Assembly (NCBI GenBank): GCA_964464465.1
Contig: CAYXGF010000001.1
Span: 1 to 64,000 of the forward strand
Direction: 5' to 3'
Origin: UBA940 sp964464465
Lineage (GTDB): Bacteria > Bacteroidota > Bacteroidia > Bacteroidales > Rikenellaceae
DNA: 64,000 nucleotides
The notes under the pieces are model-generated. The model searched no databases, was not told where the DNA came from, and worked only from the letters and a program-made list of their open reading frames with translations. This document shows positions 8,740 to 17,575 of the stretch, piece after piece. Position numbers and translations under genes: made by a program. The first letter of the stretch is position 1. Each line of letters begins with the position of its first letter.

Positions 8740-11700
8740 GATTCTCTGTTTTACGGTTCAATAACATATATATGGCGGGAATGACAAATCCGTTGAGCAA
8801 CAGTGAACTTACCAGACCGCCCAGAATAACCTTCGCCATAGGCGACTGTATCTCGTTTCCGGACACGTCGCTGCCGAGCGCAAGCGGAATCAGCGCAAGC
8901 GCCGACGTGAGCGTTGTCATGAGGATAGGATTGAGACGGTCCATCGAGCCCTGCACCACGCTGCGGTACAAATCCATTCCCTGGGAGCGCAGCGCACCGT
9001 AATGCGACACGAGAAGAATACCGTTTCGCACGGCGATTCCCAGCAGCGATATGAAACCGATGACGGCAGGTATGCTCACCACGCCGGATGTCATCCACAC
9101 CGCGGCAATGCCGCCTATCATGGCGATAGGCATGGTAATCATGACCATAACCGACAGACGCGTGCTGCGGAACTCCTGATACAGCAGCAGGAATATAACC
9201 AGCACGGCCATGAGCGACGCGAACGAGAGAACCTTCATCGCCTCGCTGCGGCTCTCAAACTCTCCGCCGTACTCCACGTAATACCCCTCGGGCATCGTCA
9301 CCTGCTCCTCGACAGAGCGGCGAATCCTGTCGACAGCACCTCCAAGGTCATCGCCCGTGATGTTGGCCGAAACCACAATCTTGCGCTTCACATTCTCGCG
9401 GTTTATGGTATTCGGTCCAGCTCCCGACACTATATCGGCCACCTGCGAGAGGGGCACCTTACCACTCAGAGGCGAATCTATCAGAAGATTGCCTATGCTC
9501 TCGGCGTCGCGGCGGGAATCCGAATCCACCTTCACCACCAAATCGAACATCGCGCTGCCGTCGTAAACCTCCGACACCTTGCGGCCGCCCAGGGCAACGG
9601 ATACGAATTCCGAGAACTCGCTCATCGTGATTCCGTAGCGGGCAAGCATGTGCCGGCGCGGAATTATCTGCAACTGCGCCCGTTCGACCTGCTGCTCCAC
9701 GGTAATGTCGGCCAGTCCCTCTATCGGGGATATGGCATCCTTTATCCTGTTTCCGAGCATAAACATGGTGTTAAGGTCCTCGCCGAACAGCTTTATGGCT
9801 ATATCGGCCTTGGTACCCGACAGCATGGCGTCTATACGGTGCGAGATAGGCTGCCCTATCTCTATGCTCATGCCACGCAGCTCCCCGAGCCTCCTGCGCA
9901 CGTCGGCCATGAACTCCGCACGGCTGCGTGAGTCCAGCTCGAAAGGCGCCTCTATTTCCGAAGCGTTCACACCCAGGGCATGCTCGTCGAGCTCCGCACG
10001 GCCGGTCTTGCGCGCCACGGTCTTTATCTCGGGAATCTCCATGAGAATCTCCTCGACCATACGTCCCATATTGTCCGACTCTTCGAGCGAGATGCCGGGC
10101 ATGGCACCCACGTTTATGGTAAGCGACCCTTCGTTGAAAGGCGGCAGGAAGCTGCTGCCCAGCTGCACGAAAACCGCGACGGCCGCCGCAAGCAGAGCCG
10201 CCACAACTCCTATCACCACACCCTTGCGGCGCAGAGTCCACTCCAACGAGACGGCATACCACTTCTTGAACATGCGCGAGATGAAAGGCTCCTTCTCGCT
10301 GCGCACCAGCTGCTTCTCGCCCGTAAGCATATAACTGCACATGACAGGCGTAAGCGTTATGGCCACAACCATCGACATGAAAAGCGAGACGATGAACGAT
10401 ATGCCCAGCGGGGTAAGCATCCTGCCCTCCATGCCGTTAAGGAAGAACAGCGGAACGAACGCGACCATCGTGATTATCGTCGCATTGATAATCGAGGAAC
10501 GAATCTCGCTCGACGCCTCATATACTATTTCTATGGCGGATGTCCTGTCCTGCGGCGGCAGCAGGTGATTCTCCCTGAGGCGCCTGTACACATTCTCCAC
10601 GTCTATTATCGCATCGTCCACAAGCGAACCGATGGCGATGGCCATTCCGCCCAGCGACATGGTGTTTATCGTCAGTCCGAGAGCTTTGAGCACGAGAATG
10701 GAGCCGAGAAGCGAGAGCGGCATCGCCACAAGCGATATGACCGTAACGCGCCAGTTCATCAGAAACAGGAACAGCACTATCACCACGAACAGAGCGCCCT
10801 CCATAAGCGAACGGCCTATGTTGTTTATCGAACTTTCGATAAAACGCGACTGGCGGAATATGTCGGTCGATATGTTCACACCCGCAGGAAGCGAGCCTCG
10901 CATCTCATCCACAACATGCTCTATGCGCTCGGTAAGCTCCATTGTATTCGTCTGCGGCTGTTTGGTAACGGTTATCAGCACCGCGGGCTTTCCCCTCTCC
11001 GAGGCCAGGCCGAGTTTCGGAAACGCGGCGCCAATTTTCACCTCCGCCACATCGCCCAGACATACGGGAGTCCCGTCATCCGACAGTTTCACCACCGCGG
11101 CCGCAATCTGCTCCGGCGAGGTGGTGGCCATCACGCCGCGCAGGATAAACTCGTTGCCCCACTGGTAAAGCGCTCCGCCGGAGGCATTCACGCTCATGTC
11201 CGACGAGCACGCCAGCACCTCATCCATGCCTACGCCGTAGCGCATCATCTTCTGCGGCGAAAGAAGTATCTGATACTCCTTTATGTCTCCGCCGATGACG
11301 GCCACCTGCGCCACACCGCCGGTAGAGAGCAATCTCGGACGAATCGTCCAGTCGGCTATGGTTCTCAAATCCTGCATCGAAACCTCATCCGAGGTCAGAC
11401 CCAGAATCATCATCTCGCCCAGAATCGACGACTGCGGAGCCAGCACAGGCTCCTGCACCGTCGAAGGAAGCGACTCGCGCACCGTCGACAGCTTCTCGGA
11501 GACTATCTGCCGTGCCACGTATATATCGGTTCCCCAGTCGAACTCAACCCACACGACCGAGAATCCGGTGGTGGACGACGAACGGACCCGGCGCACGTCG
11601 GTGGCACCGTTGAGCGCAGTCTCGATTGTGAACGTAACGACTTTCTCGACCTCCTCGGCGGCCATTCCACCCGCCTCTGTCATAACAACCACCGTAGGCG

Positions 11701-11830
11701 CGTTCAGGTCAGGGAACACGTCCACCTCCATCCGCTGCGCCGTATATATTCCGGCGGCGGCGAGTATTCCGGCCAGAAGAATCACCAGAATACGGTTGTT
11801 AAGCGAATATCTTATTATCTTATTCAGCAT
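8732..11830 (-). CDS. Heavy-metal efflux RND transporter (CusA/CzcA family)
   Basis: A 1032-residue inner-membrane proton-driven pump. It shows the RND layout: TM1, large periplasmic loop, TM2-6, second loop, TM7-12. The N-terminal MEVDVFPDLNAPTVVV block is typical of the HME subgroup. The TM4 motif GSLVDDAIIDVENVYRRLR carries the paired Asp residues and Glu used for proton relay in this subgroup. Twelve hydrophobic helices are present, with no internal stop. The substrate is probably Cu/Ag or Zn/Co/Cd, and the His-rich adaptor and Cys/His-rich first gene support a soft or borderline metal. It starts 13 bp after the adaptor stop. Confidence 0.92.
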   Translation of the reverse strand: MLNKIIRYSLNNRILVILLAGILAAAGIYTAQRMEVDVFPDLNAPTVVVMTEAGGMAAEEVEKVVTFTIETALNGATDVRRVRSSSTTGFSVVWVEFDWGTDIYVARQIVSEKLSTVRESLPSTVQEPVLAPQSSILGEMMILGLTSDEVSMQDLRTIADWTIRPRLLSTGGVAQVAVIGGDIKEYQILLSPQKMMRYGVGMDEVLACSSDMSVNASGGALYQWGNEFILRGVMATTSPEQIAAAVVKLSDDGTPVCLGDVAEVKIGAAFPKLGLASERGKPAVLITVTKQPQTNTMELTERIEHVVDEMRGSLPAGVNISTDIFRQSRFIESSINNIGRSLMEGALFVVIVLFLFLMNWRVTVISLVAMPLSLLGSILVLKALGLTINTMSLGGMAIAIGSLVDDAIIDVENVYRRLRENHLLPPQDRTSAIEIVYEASSEIRSSIINATIITMVAFVPLFFLNGMEGRMLTPLGISFIVSLFMSMVVAITLTPVMCSYMLTGEKQLVRSEKEPFISRMFKKWYAVSLEWTLRRKGVVIGVVAALLAAAVAVFVQLGSSFLPPFNEGSLTINVGAMPGISLEESDNMGRMVEEILMEIPEIKTVARKTGRAELDEHALGVNASEIEAPFELDSRSRAEFMADVRRRLGELRGMSIEIGQPISHRIDAMLSGTKADIAIKLFGEDLNTMFMLGNRIKDAISPIEGLADITVEQQVERAQLQIIPRRHMLARYGITMSEFSEFVSVALGGRKVSEVYDGSAMFDLVVKVDSDSRRDAESIGNLLIDSPLSGKVPLSQVADIVSGAGPNTINRENVKRKIVVSANITGDDLGGAVDRIRRSVEEQVTMPEGYYVEYGGEFESRSEAMKVLSFASLMAVLVIFLLLYQEFRSTRLSVMVMITMPIAMIGGIAAVWMTSGVVSIPAVIGFISLLGIAVRNGILLVSHYGALRSQGMDLYRSVVQGSMDRLNPILMTTLTSALALIPLALGSDVSGNEIQSPMAKVILGGLVSSLLLNGFVIPAIYMLLNRKTENHV

Positions 11831-11843
11831 GACACTCTACCGT

Positions 11844-13034
11844 TTAGTGTGAATGTGAATGGGGAATAGACGACATGGCAGCCATCTTGACATGCACGGC
11901 TCCGCGCATAACGACTCTCTCGCCCTCTTGCAGGCCAGAGAGAATCTCGACCCTGCTGCCGTCCGAATCACCGATTTTGACCTCGCGCCTCTGATAACCC
12001 TCGTCATCCAGCTGCACGAAAACGAAATAATGTCCCTGCGACTCGGTAACGGCACCGAGCGGCAGGGCTATGACTCCCTCGCGCTGCCTGCCGAGCAGAT
12101 ATACCTCCACCAGAGAACCCGGAAGAATGTCTCCGGCAGCCGGAAACTCGAACGTCACGGTTATAAGCGGAGAAGAGGCATCGGCAGCCATCGAGCTGGC
12201 CACACGCCGGCCGCCAATGGCGGAAAGCTCCACCAGCCGGCCGTCGGCACCGACGAAATTAGCACTCGCAATATCTTTCAGTGCCGGATAATACCTCTGC
12301 GGCACCGAGGCCACGAGTCTGAACCGGCAGTTTGCGACAATCGAGAACAGGGGGTCGCCCGTATTTACGAAATCACCCTCCCTTACACTTATTCCGGCCG
12401 CATATCCACTGTACGGAGCCTTGACGGCCACGCCTTTTCCCGACACAGCACCCAGAGCCTTCCATTCGCTCTCGGCAACGGCATACTCCTGCTGTATGTC
12501 CTCGAACTCCCTCTGCGAAATTATCTTATCGGCCAGAAGAGCCCTGGCGCGATTGAGCCTTGCCTCCGCCGCCCTGTAAGCCGCTTCGGCCTTGACAGCC
12601 ACATCGCCGCCCTCCACTGTCTTCGTATCTATGTACAGCACCGGACTGCCGCCGCCGACACGCGACCCGTCGGCGAAAGACGGCACCGCAAAACGGACCA
12701 CACCCGATACCGGAGCCGTCAGGACGAACGAATCGTCCTGCGCCGACACAACCTCGCCGCTGCACCTTATCACACTGCTGAACACCGACGGTTCTGCCTC
12801 CGAGACCTCGAAATCCACCCGGGCAGCCTGAGACTGCGGAAAGATAATCTCGTCAGCGGCATGCCCGCCGGAATGTTCGTCCTCGGAATGCGTGTGTCCC
12901 TCGCCCTCGGTGTGGGAATGATTATGGGAGCAGTTTTCCGAATGCACGTGCTGCGCAGTCGAACTCTTCGAGGCGCAGCCTGTCATAAATACGCAGTAGC
13001 ATACAGCCACTGCAACTATAATAATATGTTTCAT
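11844..13034 (-). CDS. RND periplasmic adaptor (CusB-like) with His-rich N-terminus
   Basis: A 396-residue membrane-fusion lipoprotein. The signal ends at lipobox FMTGC (Cys20). Mature residues ~28-60 form a His-rich segment with ten His interspersed with Ser, Glu and one Cys, and the C-terminus ends in HSHSH, another potential metal clamp. The core is a normal adaptor: beta-barrel and lipoyl half motifs, a helical hairpin around residues ~150-190, then a second lipoyl half (VAVKAPYSGYAAGISVREGD). It links the pump to the TolC-like channel and probably collects or hands over metal. A 65-bp gap separates it from the upstream Cys/His-rich gene. Confidence 0.92.
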   Translation of the reverse strand: MKHIIIVAVAVCYCVFMTGCASKSSTAQHVHSENCSHNHSHTEGEGHTHSEDEHSGGHAADEIIFPQSQAARVDFEVSEAEPSVFSSVIRCSGEVVSAQDDSFVLTAPVSGVVRFAVPSFADGSRVGGGSPVLYIDTKTVEGGDVAVKAEAAYRAAEARLNRARALLADKIISQREFEDIQQEYAVAESEWKALGAVSGKGVAVKAPYSGYAAGISVREGDFVNTGDPLFSIVANCRFRLVASVPQRYYPALKDIASANFVGADGRLVELSAIGGRRVASSMAADASSPLITVTFEFPAAGDILPGSLVEVYLLGRQREGVIALPLGAVTESQGHYFVFVQLDDEGYQRREVKIGDSDGSRVEILSGLQEGERVVMRGAVHVKMAAMSSIPHSHSH

Positions 13035-13099
13035 GATAAAAAGTTTTCGTTGTCACTGATTTTTCCCTGCTGTACACGGCGCAGCAACGGATGCCGCGC

Positions 13100-13522
13100 T
13101 CAGCACAGCGAAGGGGCGCGCACGGGAATGGCAGCGCGCACATAGAATACGAAAACGTCGTCTCCCGGACCGTCGTCCCGACACTCGCACAGGCACAACG
13201 AACACAGACACGGCATGCCGCATGGCAAGACCTCCGTAACTGCGAAATTATCGTTGACGACACCCGCACAATGGAGCAGCGACCTGTACGTATCATGGCC
13301 GTCAGCCTGCACCGCATCGCTGCTGACGGAGCACGCATGCCCGCAGTCGTGTCCGTGCTCATCCGTACACCCACCGCCGCAGGCATCCACGCAATGCGAC
13401 ATATCGAAGCAGGCCGCCGATGCGCCGTCGTGATGGTGATGCGGCATTGAAAGGGCCATCTGCATGACGGCACACAAAATAAGCGACAGCCGGGCAAATA
13501 TGTTTCTGACGCCACTGTTCAT
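13100..13522 (-). CDS. Cys/His-rich exported protein (resembles DUF6769), head of metal-efflux operon
   Basis: A 140-residue protein with a short hydrophobic N-terminal segment (residues 8-25), probably a signal peptide or anchor. By hand count it has 15 Cys and 10 His: HHHH at 28-31, a Cys/His cluster at 38-64 (CGGGC, HGHDCGHAC), and PCLCSLCLCEC at 104-114. It is the first gene of the efflux operon and sits just behind a strong -7 box. The likely role is binding Cu, Zn or a related metal in the periplasm, as a buffer, sensor or carrier for the pump. This is inference from composition and position. The DUF6769 assignment is from memory of similar genes beside CusBA operons and was not checked. 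Confidence 0.72.
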   Translation of the reverse strand: MNSGVRNIFARLSLILCAVMQMALSMPHHHHDGASAACFDMSHCVDACGGGCTDEHGHDCGHACSVSSDAVQADGHDTYRSLLHCAGVVNDNFAVTEVLPCGMPCLCSLCLCECRDDGPGDDVFVFYVRAAIPVRAPSLC

Positions 13523-13530
13523 ATCAAAGG

Positions 13531-13538
13531 CAAAGATA
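13531..13538 (-). promoter_or_regulatory. -7 promoter box of the metal-efflux operon
   Basis: TATCTTTG on the minus strand matches the Bacteroidota -7 consensus TAnnTTTG. It lies 8 bp upstream of the start codon, so the 5' leader must be very short. A convincing -33 box was not found at the usual distance. Confidence 0.7.
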
Positions 13539-13627
13539 CTATTTTATTTTCAAAACTCACAGAACGGATTATCTGCATTAATTTCATAATTTTGTCCAAA
13601 TTTGCTATTTTTACGACCAAACGAAGT

Positions 13628-16087
13628 ATGATGGGCCGCTTACTTTTCATCATCTGCACGCTGGCACTGGCCGTAATATGCACCGAAGCAAGCGGCCAGA
13701 GCGTCGACTACGACTACTATCCGTATGCCGAGACGGAGACAGGTTCCGTGCCGGAAATGAATCCCGAACCCTTTTACCGTCCGGCACACAGCAAAAACTC
13801 CATGGCGCACATGCTGCGCTACATGCCGCATCCGGTTCGGTTCCGCGCGCAGGGCCTCTCGCAGAAAGACGACATAGTCATCATCGATGGCCTCAGGCTC
13901 GATGCCGCTGCCACGCACACCACTCACGGACAGATTCTTTCGGCCCTGTATGCCGGTTTCGCAGCACGGCGCGACGACATTCATTCCTCCGACGGCATAA
14001 CGGCACCTGCCGGCGCAACCACGATATACACGGCCTCCGTACCGCAAAACCGCTACGGAGACAGCCGCATCTCGCTCGGCCTCACCGACCGCAGTTACAG
14101 AATCTCGCTCCGCGGCCAGACCCACATCGCATCCCGCAGCGGGAAATGGGAAACAGCGCTCTCCGCCCGCCTCAGATACGGTCCCGACGCACATGTCAAG
14201 GGAGTCTTCACCTCGTCCGCCGGATATGCCGTCTCCGTGACCCGGCACTGGAACTCCGAAGCCCGCCTTACACTCTTCTCTACCGCCGAAGCGTCGCGGC
14301 AGGGCATGCGCGCAGCGGCAGTCGGTATGACGCACCGTCTGACAGGCGACAATCTGTACAATCCGCTGTGGGGATACAGCGACGGCAAAGTCCTCAATTC
14401 CAGAATCCGCAGCGGATTCATGCCCCTGAACATACTCTCGGCCGTCATCCCGCTGAAAAACGGACACACGCTCAGCGCGGCAATAGGTCTTGTCTGCGGA
14501 CAGGCAGACGTTTCGTCACTGGCATGCTTCGACGCCGTATCGCCGATGCCCGACCACTACCGGAAATTGCCGTCGGCCTCGGGACGCGAAGACACGGAAC
14601 AGACCGTGGCACAGCAGTGGCAGTCCGGCAACCCGCGCTACACGCAAATCGACTGGGACGAGCTGCGGTTTCAGAACCGTTATGCCACGGGCCACGGACA
14701 CTACATAATAGAGAAGCGCATCGAACATCCGGTCTCGCTGCACGCGCGCATAGGCGACACCCGCACATCCGGCCGCATGAGCATAAGCTACGGTATAGAG
14801 GCGGCGGCCGGCACAATCCGCAGATTCAAGAGAGCCGGCGACATGCTCGGCTCATCCTACGTCCTGAACATAGACCAGTACCGGACCGAGGACTTCAATT
14901 TCGGAGCCCACATACGCAACGACATCAGGCAGAAAGACATACTCGTACACAGGCATGACAGATTCGGCTACGACTACTCGATTGTGCAGTCCCGTGCGGG
15001 TGCATACTGCCGCACGGAGTACCGAAGCCGACGCATATCCGCAGCCGCAGGAGCACGGTTGCAGGCCGAAAGGATTCTCCGCAACGGCCGCTACGAGAAC
15101 CCGATGTTCAGAGGCGGAGAGTCATACGGCAAAAGCGCCCCTGTAAACAATGTCTCGTATGCGTTCGACATAGACGTGAAGGGTGTGTTCGGGCCGGCGC
15201 ATACGGTATACATCCATCTGGGCACATCGGCCGGACCGGCCGACTTCGACGACATATTCCTGAATCCCGAGAGGAGCAGCCGGACATTCGTACCGACCCA
15301 AAGGCGCAGCATACATACGCTCAGAGCAGGCTACGTGTTCAATCTCGCAGGTCTGTTCGAGGCGAGAATCGACCTCTTCGCACAGGGCACGCAGGGCAGC
15401 CGCCGCATTCTGCGCTACTATGACGATTTGAGCGACACGTTCTGCGATGCCGTGATTCGTTACGGAACGCTCCTGCACACCGGTGCCGACATCACCGTAC
15501 AGGCGGACATAACACGCTCCCTGTCGCTGTCCGCGGCCCTGCGGTACGGATATTCCGGATACACAGGCGATGCTGCGGCCGACATCTTCGCCGATGCGGA
15601 CGCCGCACCCGTCGCAAGCCGCACCGCATGCCGAATCAGAGGCATCAGAGCAGGCAACCATCCCGACGCAGTGGCGGCCGCACAGCTGTCCTTCCGCCGG
15701 AGAGGATGGTACGCCGAACTTTCGGCCTGTTACTACGGACTGAGATTCGCGGATACGAATCCGCTCTATTTCACGAGCCGCGTCAGCGGACTGGCCGCAG
15801 CGCCAGAAACAGCGGCCATGTTCACAAAGCAGACAAGACTGCCGGACGCATGCACCGTAAACCTCTCCGTAATGAAAACATTCTTCATGAACAAAGCCGG
15901 CTACATCACCGCCGGCGCAGCCGTAAACAACCTGTTATGCGACCGGGACATCATCTACGCCGCATATCCTCAGATGCGGATACTCAAAACCGGAAGCGGG
16001 ATGAACCGGAGTTTCGCCCCCTCACCGCTCAAATATCTCTATGCCTACCCGCTCACAGCCCGGCTGACGGTATCGTACACTTTCTGA
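13628..16087 (+). CDS. TonB-dependent receptor-like outer membrane protein
   Basis: An 819-residue outer-membrane beta-barrel protein. The signal peptide ends near TEASGQ. A plug-like domain at ~60-160 contains VIIDGLRLDA, equivalent to the receptor plug VLVDG strand. Many alternating-hydrophobic strands follow, ending in LTVSYTF with the C-terminal aromatic residue recognised by the BAM machinery. There is no N-terminal carboxypeptidase-like (CTLD) domain and no SusD partner, unlike SusC receptors. The start is set at ATG 13628 rather than the upstream TTG because the signal peptide begins there. Two DUF5689 lipoproteins follow. It is divergent from the metal-efflux operon, so a metal or metallophore substrate is possible but unproven. 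Confidence 0.82.
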   Translation: MMGRLLFIICTLALAVICTEASGQSVDYDYYPYAETETGSVPEMNPEPFYRPAHSKNSMAHMLRYMPHPVRFRAQGLSQKDDIVIIDGLRLDAAATHTTHGQILSALYAGFAARRDDIHSSDGITAPAGATTIYTASVPQNRYGDSRISLGLTDRSYRISLRGQTHIASRSGKWETALSARLRYGPDAHVKGVFTSSAGYAVSVTRHWNSEARLTLFSTAEASRQGMRAAAVGMTHRLTGDNLYNPLWGYSDGKVLNSRIRSGFMPLNILSAVIPLKNGHTLSAAIGLVCGQADVSSLACFDAVSPMPDHYRKLPSASGREDTEQTVAQQWQSGNPRYTQIDWDELRFQNRYATGHGHYIIEKRIEHPVSLHARIGDTRTSGRMSISYGIEAAAGTIRRFKRAGDMLGSSYVLNIDQYRTEDFNFGAHIRNDIRQKDILVHRHDRFGYDYSIVQSRAGAYCRTEYRSRRISAAAGARLQAERILRNGRYENPMFRGGESYGKSAPVNNVSYAFDIDVKGVFGPAHTVYIHLGTSAGPADFDDIFLNPERSSRTFVPTQRRSIHTLRAGYVFNLAGLFEARIDLFAQGTQGSRRILRYYDDLSDTFCDAVIRYGTLLHTGADITVQADITRSLSLSAALRYGYSGYTGDAAADIFADADAAPVASRTACRIRGIRAGNHPDAVAAAQLSFRRRGWYAELSACYYGLRFADTNPLYFTSRVSGLAAAPETAAMFTKQTRLPDACTVNLSVMKTFFMNKAGYITAGAAVNNLLCDRDIIYAAYPQMRILKTGSGMNRSFAPSPLKYLYAYPLTARLTVSYTF

Positions 16088-16098
16088 AACGAACGCCT

Positions 16099-16857
16099 AT
16101 GAAAAGAATACTCTGCATACAGCTGCTTCTAATGACGGCATGCGCCGCGCGGCCTGATTTTCCCTCAACGGACGGCGGTGCACCCGAAGCCAACATCACC
16201 ATAGCCCGGCTGCGCGAGGCTCTGGCCGGCGTTTCGGTCACATTGTCAGACAGCATAGTCATAGAGGGCCGCATCACGGCAACCGATGCCGCGGGCAACT
16301 TCTACAAGGAGTTCATTCTCGACGACGGTACAGGAGCCGTCGGCATCATGGCCGGAGGATTCGACCTGCACAGCACATATCCGCTCGGTATCAAGGTAGT
16401 GGTCCGGCTGTGCGGTCTGCGGTTGGCATGGAACCAGGGCGTACCGAGAATAGGACTCGCACCGGCCCCGGGCAGCGCCTACGACGTGGACTACATGCAG
16501 CACAGGGCCGTCTGCGACCGTTACATAGTACGCATTCCGGACAGCTGCCGCGTGCGTCCCGCCCTCCTGACAATCGGAGAACTCGACGCCTCGATGTGCG
16601 GACGTCTCGTACAGCTGCGCTCGCTGCATCCGGCAGACTCGGCAGACACATGGTTCGCGGCCGGCGACTACGGCTCATCGGCCAGAAGAAAATTCAAGGA
16701 CCGGCAGGGAGATTCCATATACGTAATAACCAGCCGGTATGCCATCTTCGCCGATAAAACTATACCGTCCGAGGCATCGCTTACCGGAATACTATACTCG
16801 GACGGCAGAAACTTCATGCTCAGACTGCGCGATGAAAAAGATATTGATTTGCGTTAG
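16099..16857 (+). CDS. DUF5689-like lipoprotein 1
   Basis: A 252-residue lipoprotein with signal MKRILCIQLLLMTAC. The body looks like a DUF5689 protein, an OB-like beta fold: ITATDAAGNFYKEFILDDG and VVVRLCGLRLAWNQGVPRIG resemble the family's fixed strands. The function is unknown; family members often sit beside TonB-dependent receptors in Bacteroidota. The ATG at 16099 is chosen because the open frame further upstream lies inside the receptor gene. It begins 11 bp after the receptor stop and overlaps the next gene by 26 bp. It is a clear paralogue of that next gene (shared LDASM and Gly-Asn-Phe-Tyr blocks). Confidence 0.78.
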   Translation: MKRILCIQLLLMTACAARPDFPSTDGGAPEANITIARLREALAGVSVTLSDSIVIEGRITATDAAGNFYKEFILDDGTGAVGIMAGGFDLHSTYPLGIKVVVRLCGLRLAWNQGVPRIGLAPAPGSAYDVDYMQHRAVCDRYIVRIPDSCRVRPALLTIGELDASMCGRLVQLRSLHPADSADTWFAAGDYGSSARRKFKDRQGDSIYVITSRYAIFADKTIPSEASLTGILYSDGRNFMLRLRDEKDIDLR

Positions 16858-17575
16858 CATGCTGATGCTTGCGGCATGCCGGACCCCGCAGCCGCATCCC
16901 CGCCTCACGAGCGTGGCGGCACTCAAAGAGTCATACGCCGGTTATCCGAGATTGCTCACGGAAGACATAAATCTCAGTCTGTGGGTAAATTCGAGCGACC
17001 GGTACGGCAATTTCTACGGTTCGCTGACCGCCCAGGACGCAACCGGCGGCATCGAGATAAAAATCGACAGCCCGGAACTTTTCAGATATTTTCCGCAGAG
17101 GGCACGCATCGACATCCGGTGTCAGGGGCTGTGGCTCGGAGCATCCGGAGGCGGAATATGCCTCGGCACCCGCCCGACATCGGGTTACTCGGTAGACCGC
17201 ATCCCCGAACAGCTCGTACCAGCGCACATAACCGTCTCCGACGAAAATGCCGTGACCGCACCGGCTGCCGCGGCTACAATCGGCGCGCTGGACGCGTCGA
17301 TGATATTCACGCTCGTGGGCCTGTCCGACGTGCAGTTCATCGAGGAGGAGATACTATCCACATGGGGATGCGCCGGGCAGAACACCGTCCGCCACATAAT
17401 AGACCGTGCAGGCGACACGCTCGACGTCTACATCTCATCCCTGGCCGGATTCGCGGACAAGCGCCTTCCCTCCGGAAGCGGATACATCGAAGGAACACTG
17501 AACTGCTATTCGGGCCGTTACTCGCTCAGACCCTCATGGGACCGGTCGGCGGAGATGGAGGGCGAGAGATTCTGA
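16832..17575 (+). CDS. DUF5689-like lipoprotein 2
   Basis: A 247-residue lipoprotein with signal peptide to MLMLAAC and paralogous to the preceding gene. It shares YGNFYGSLTAQDATGGIEI and IGALDASM with the first copy's NFYKEFILDDGTGAVGI and IGELDASM. The start at 16832 lies inside the end of the first copy and gives a clean lipobox. Its 3' end overlaps the convergent tatD gene by 58 bp, which is unusual and leaves no room for a terminator between them. It is likely an outer-membrane or surface partner of the receptor, based only on operon position. Confidence 0.78.
   Translation: MKKILICVSMLMLAACRTPQPHPRLTSVAALKESYAGYPRLLTEDINLSLWVNSSDRYGNFYGSLTAQDATGGIEIKIDSPELFRYFPQRARIDIRCQGLWLGASGGGICLGTRPTSGYSVDRIPEQLVPAHITVSDENAVTAPAAAATIGALDASMIFTLVGLSDVQFIEEEILSTWGCAGQNTVRHIIDRAGDTLDVYISSLAGFADKRLPSGSGYIEGTLNCYSGRYSLRPSWDRSAEMEGERF

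Noticed and set aside
9980..11869. 629-codon frame opposite the RND pump
   Set aside because: His/Arg-rich shadow of a well-supported transporter gene.
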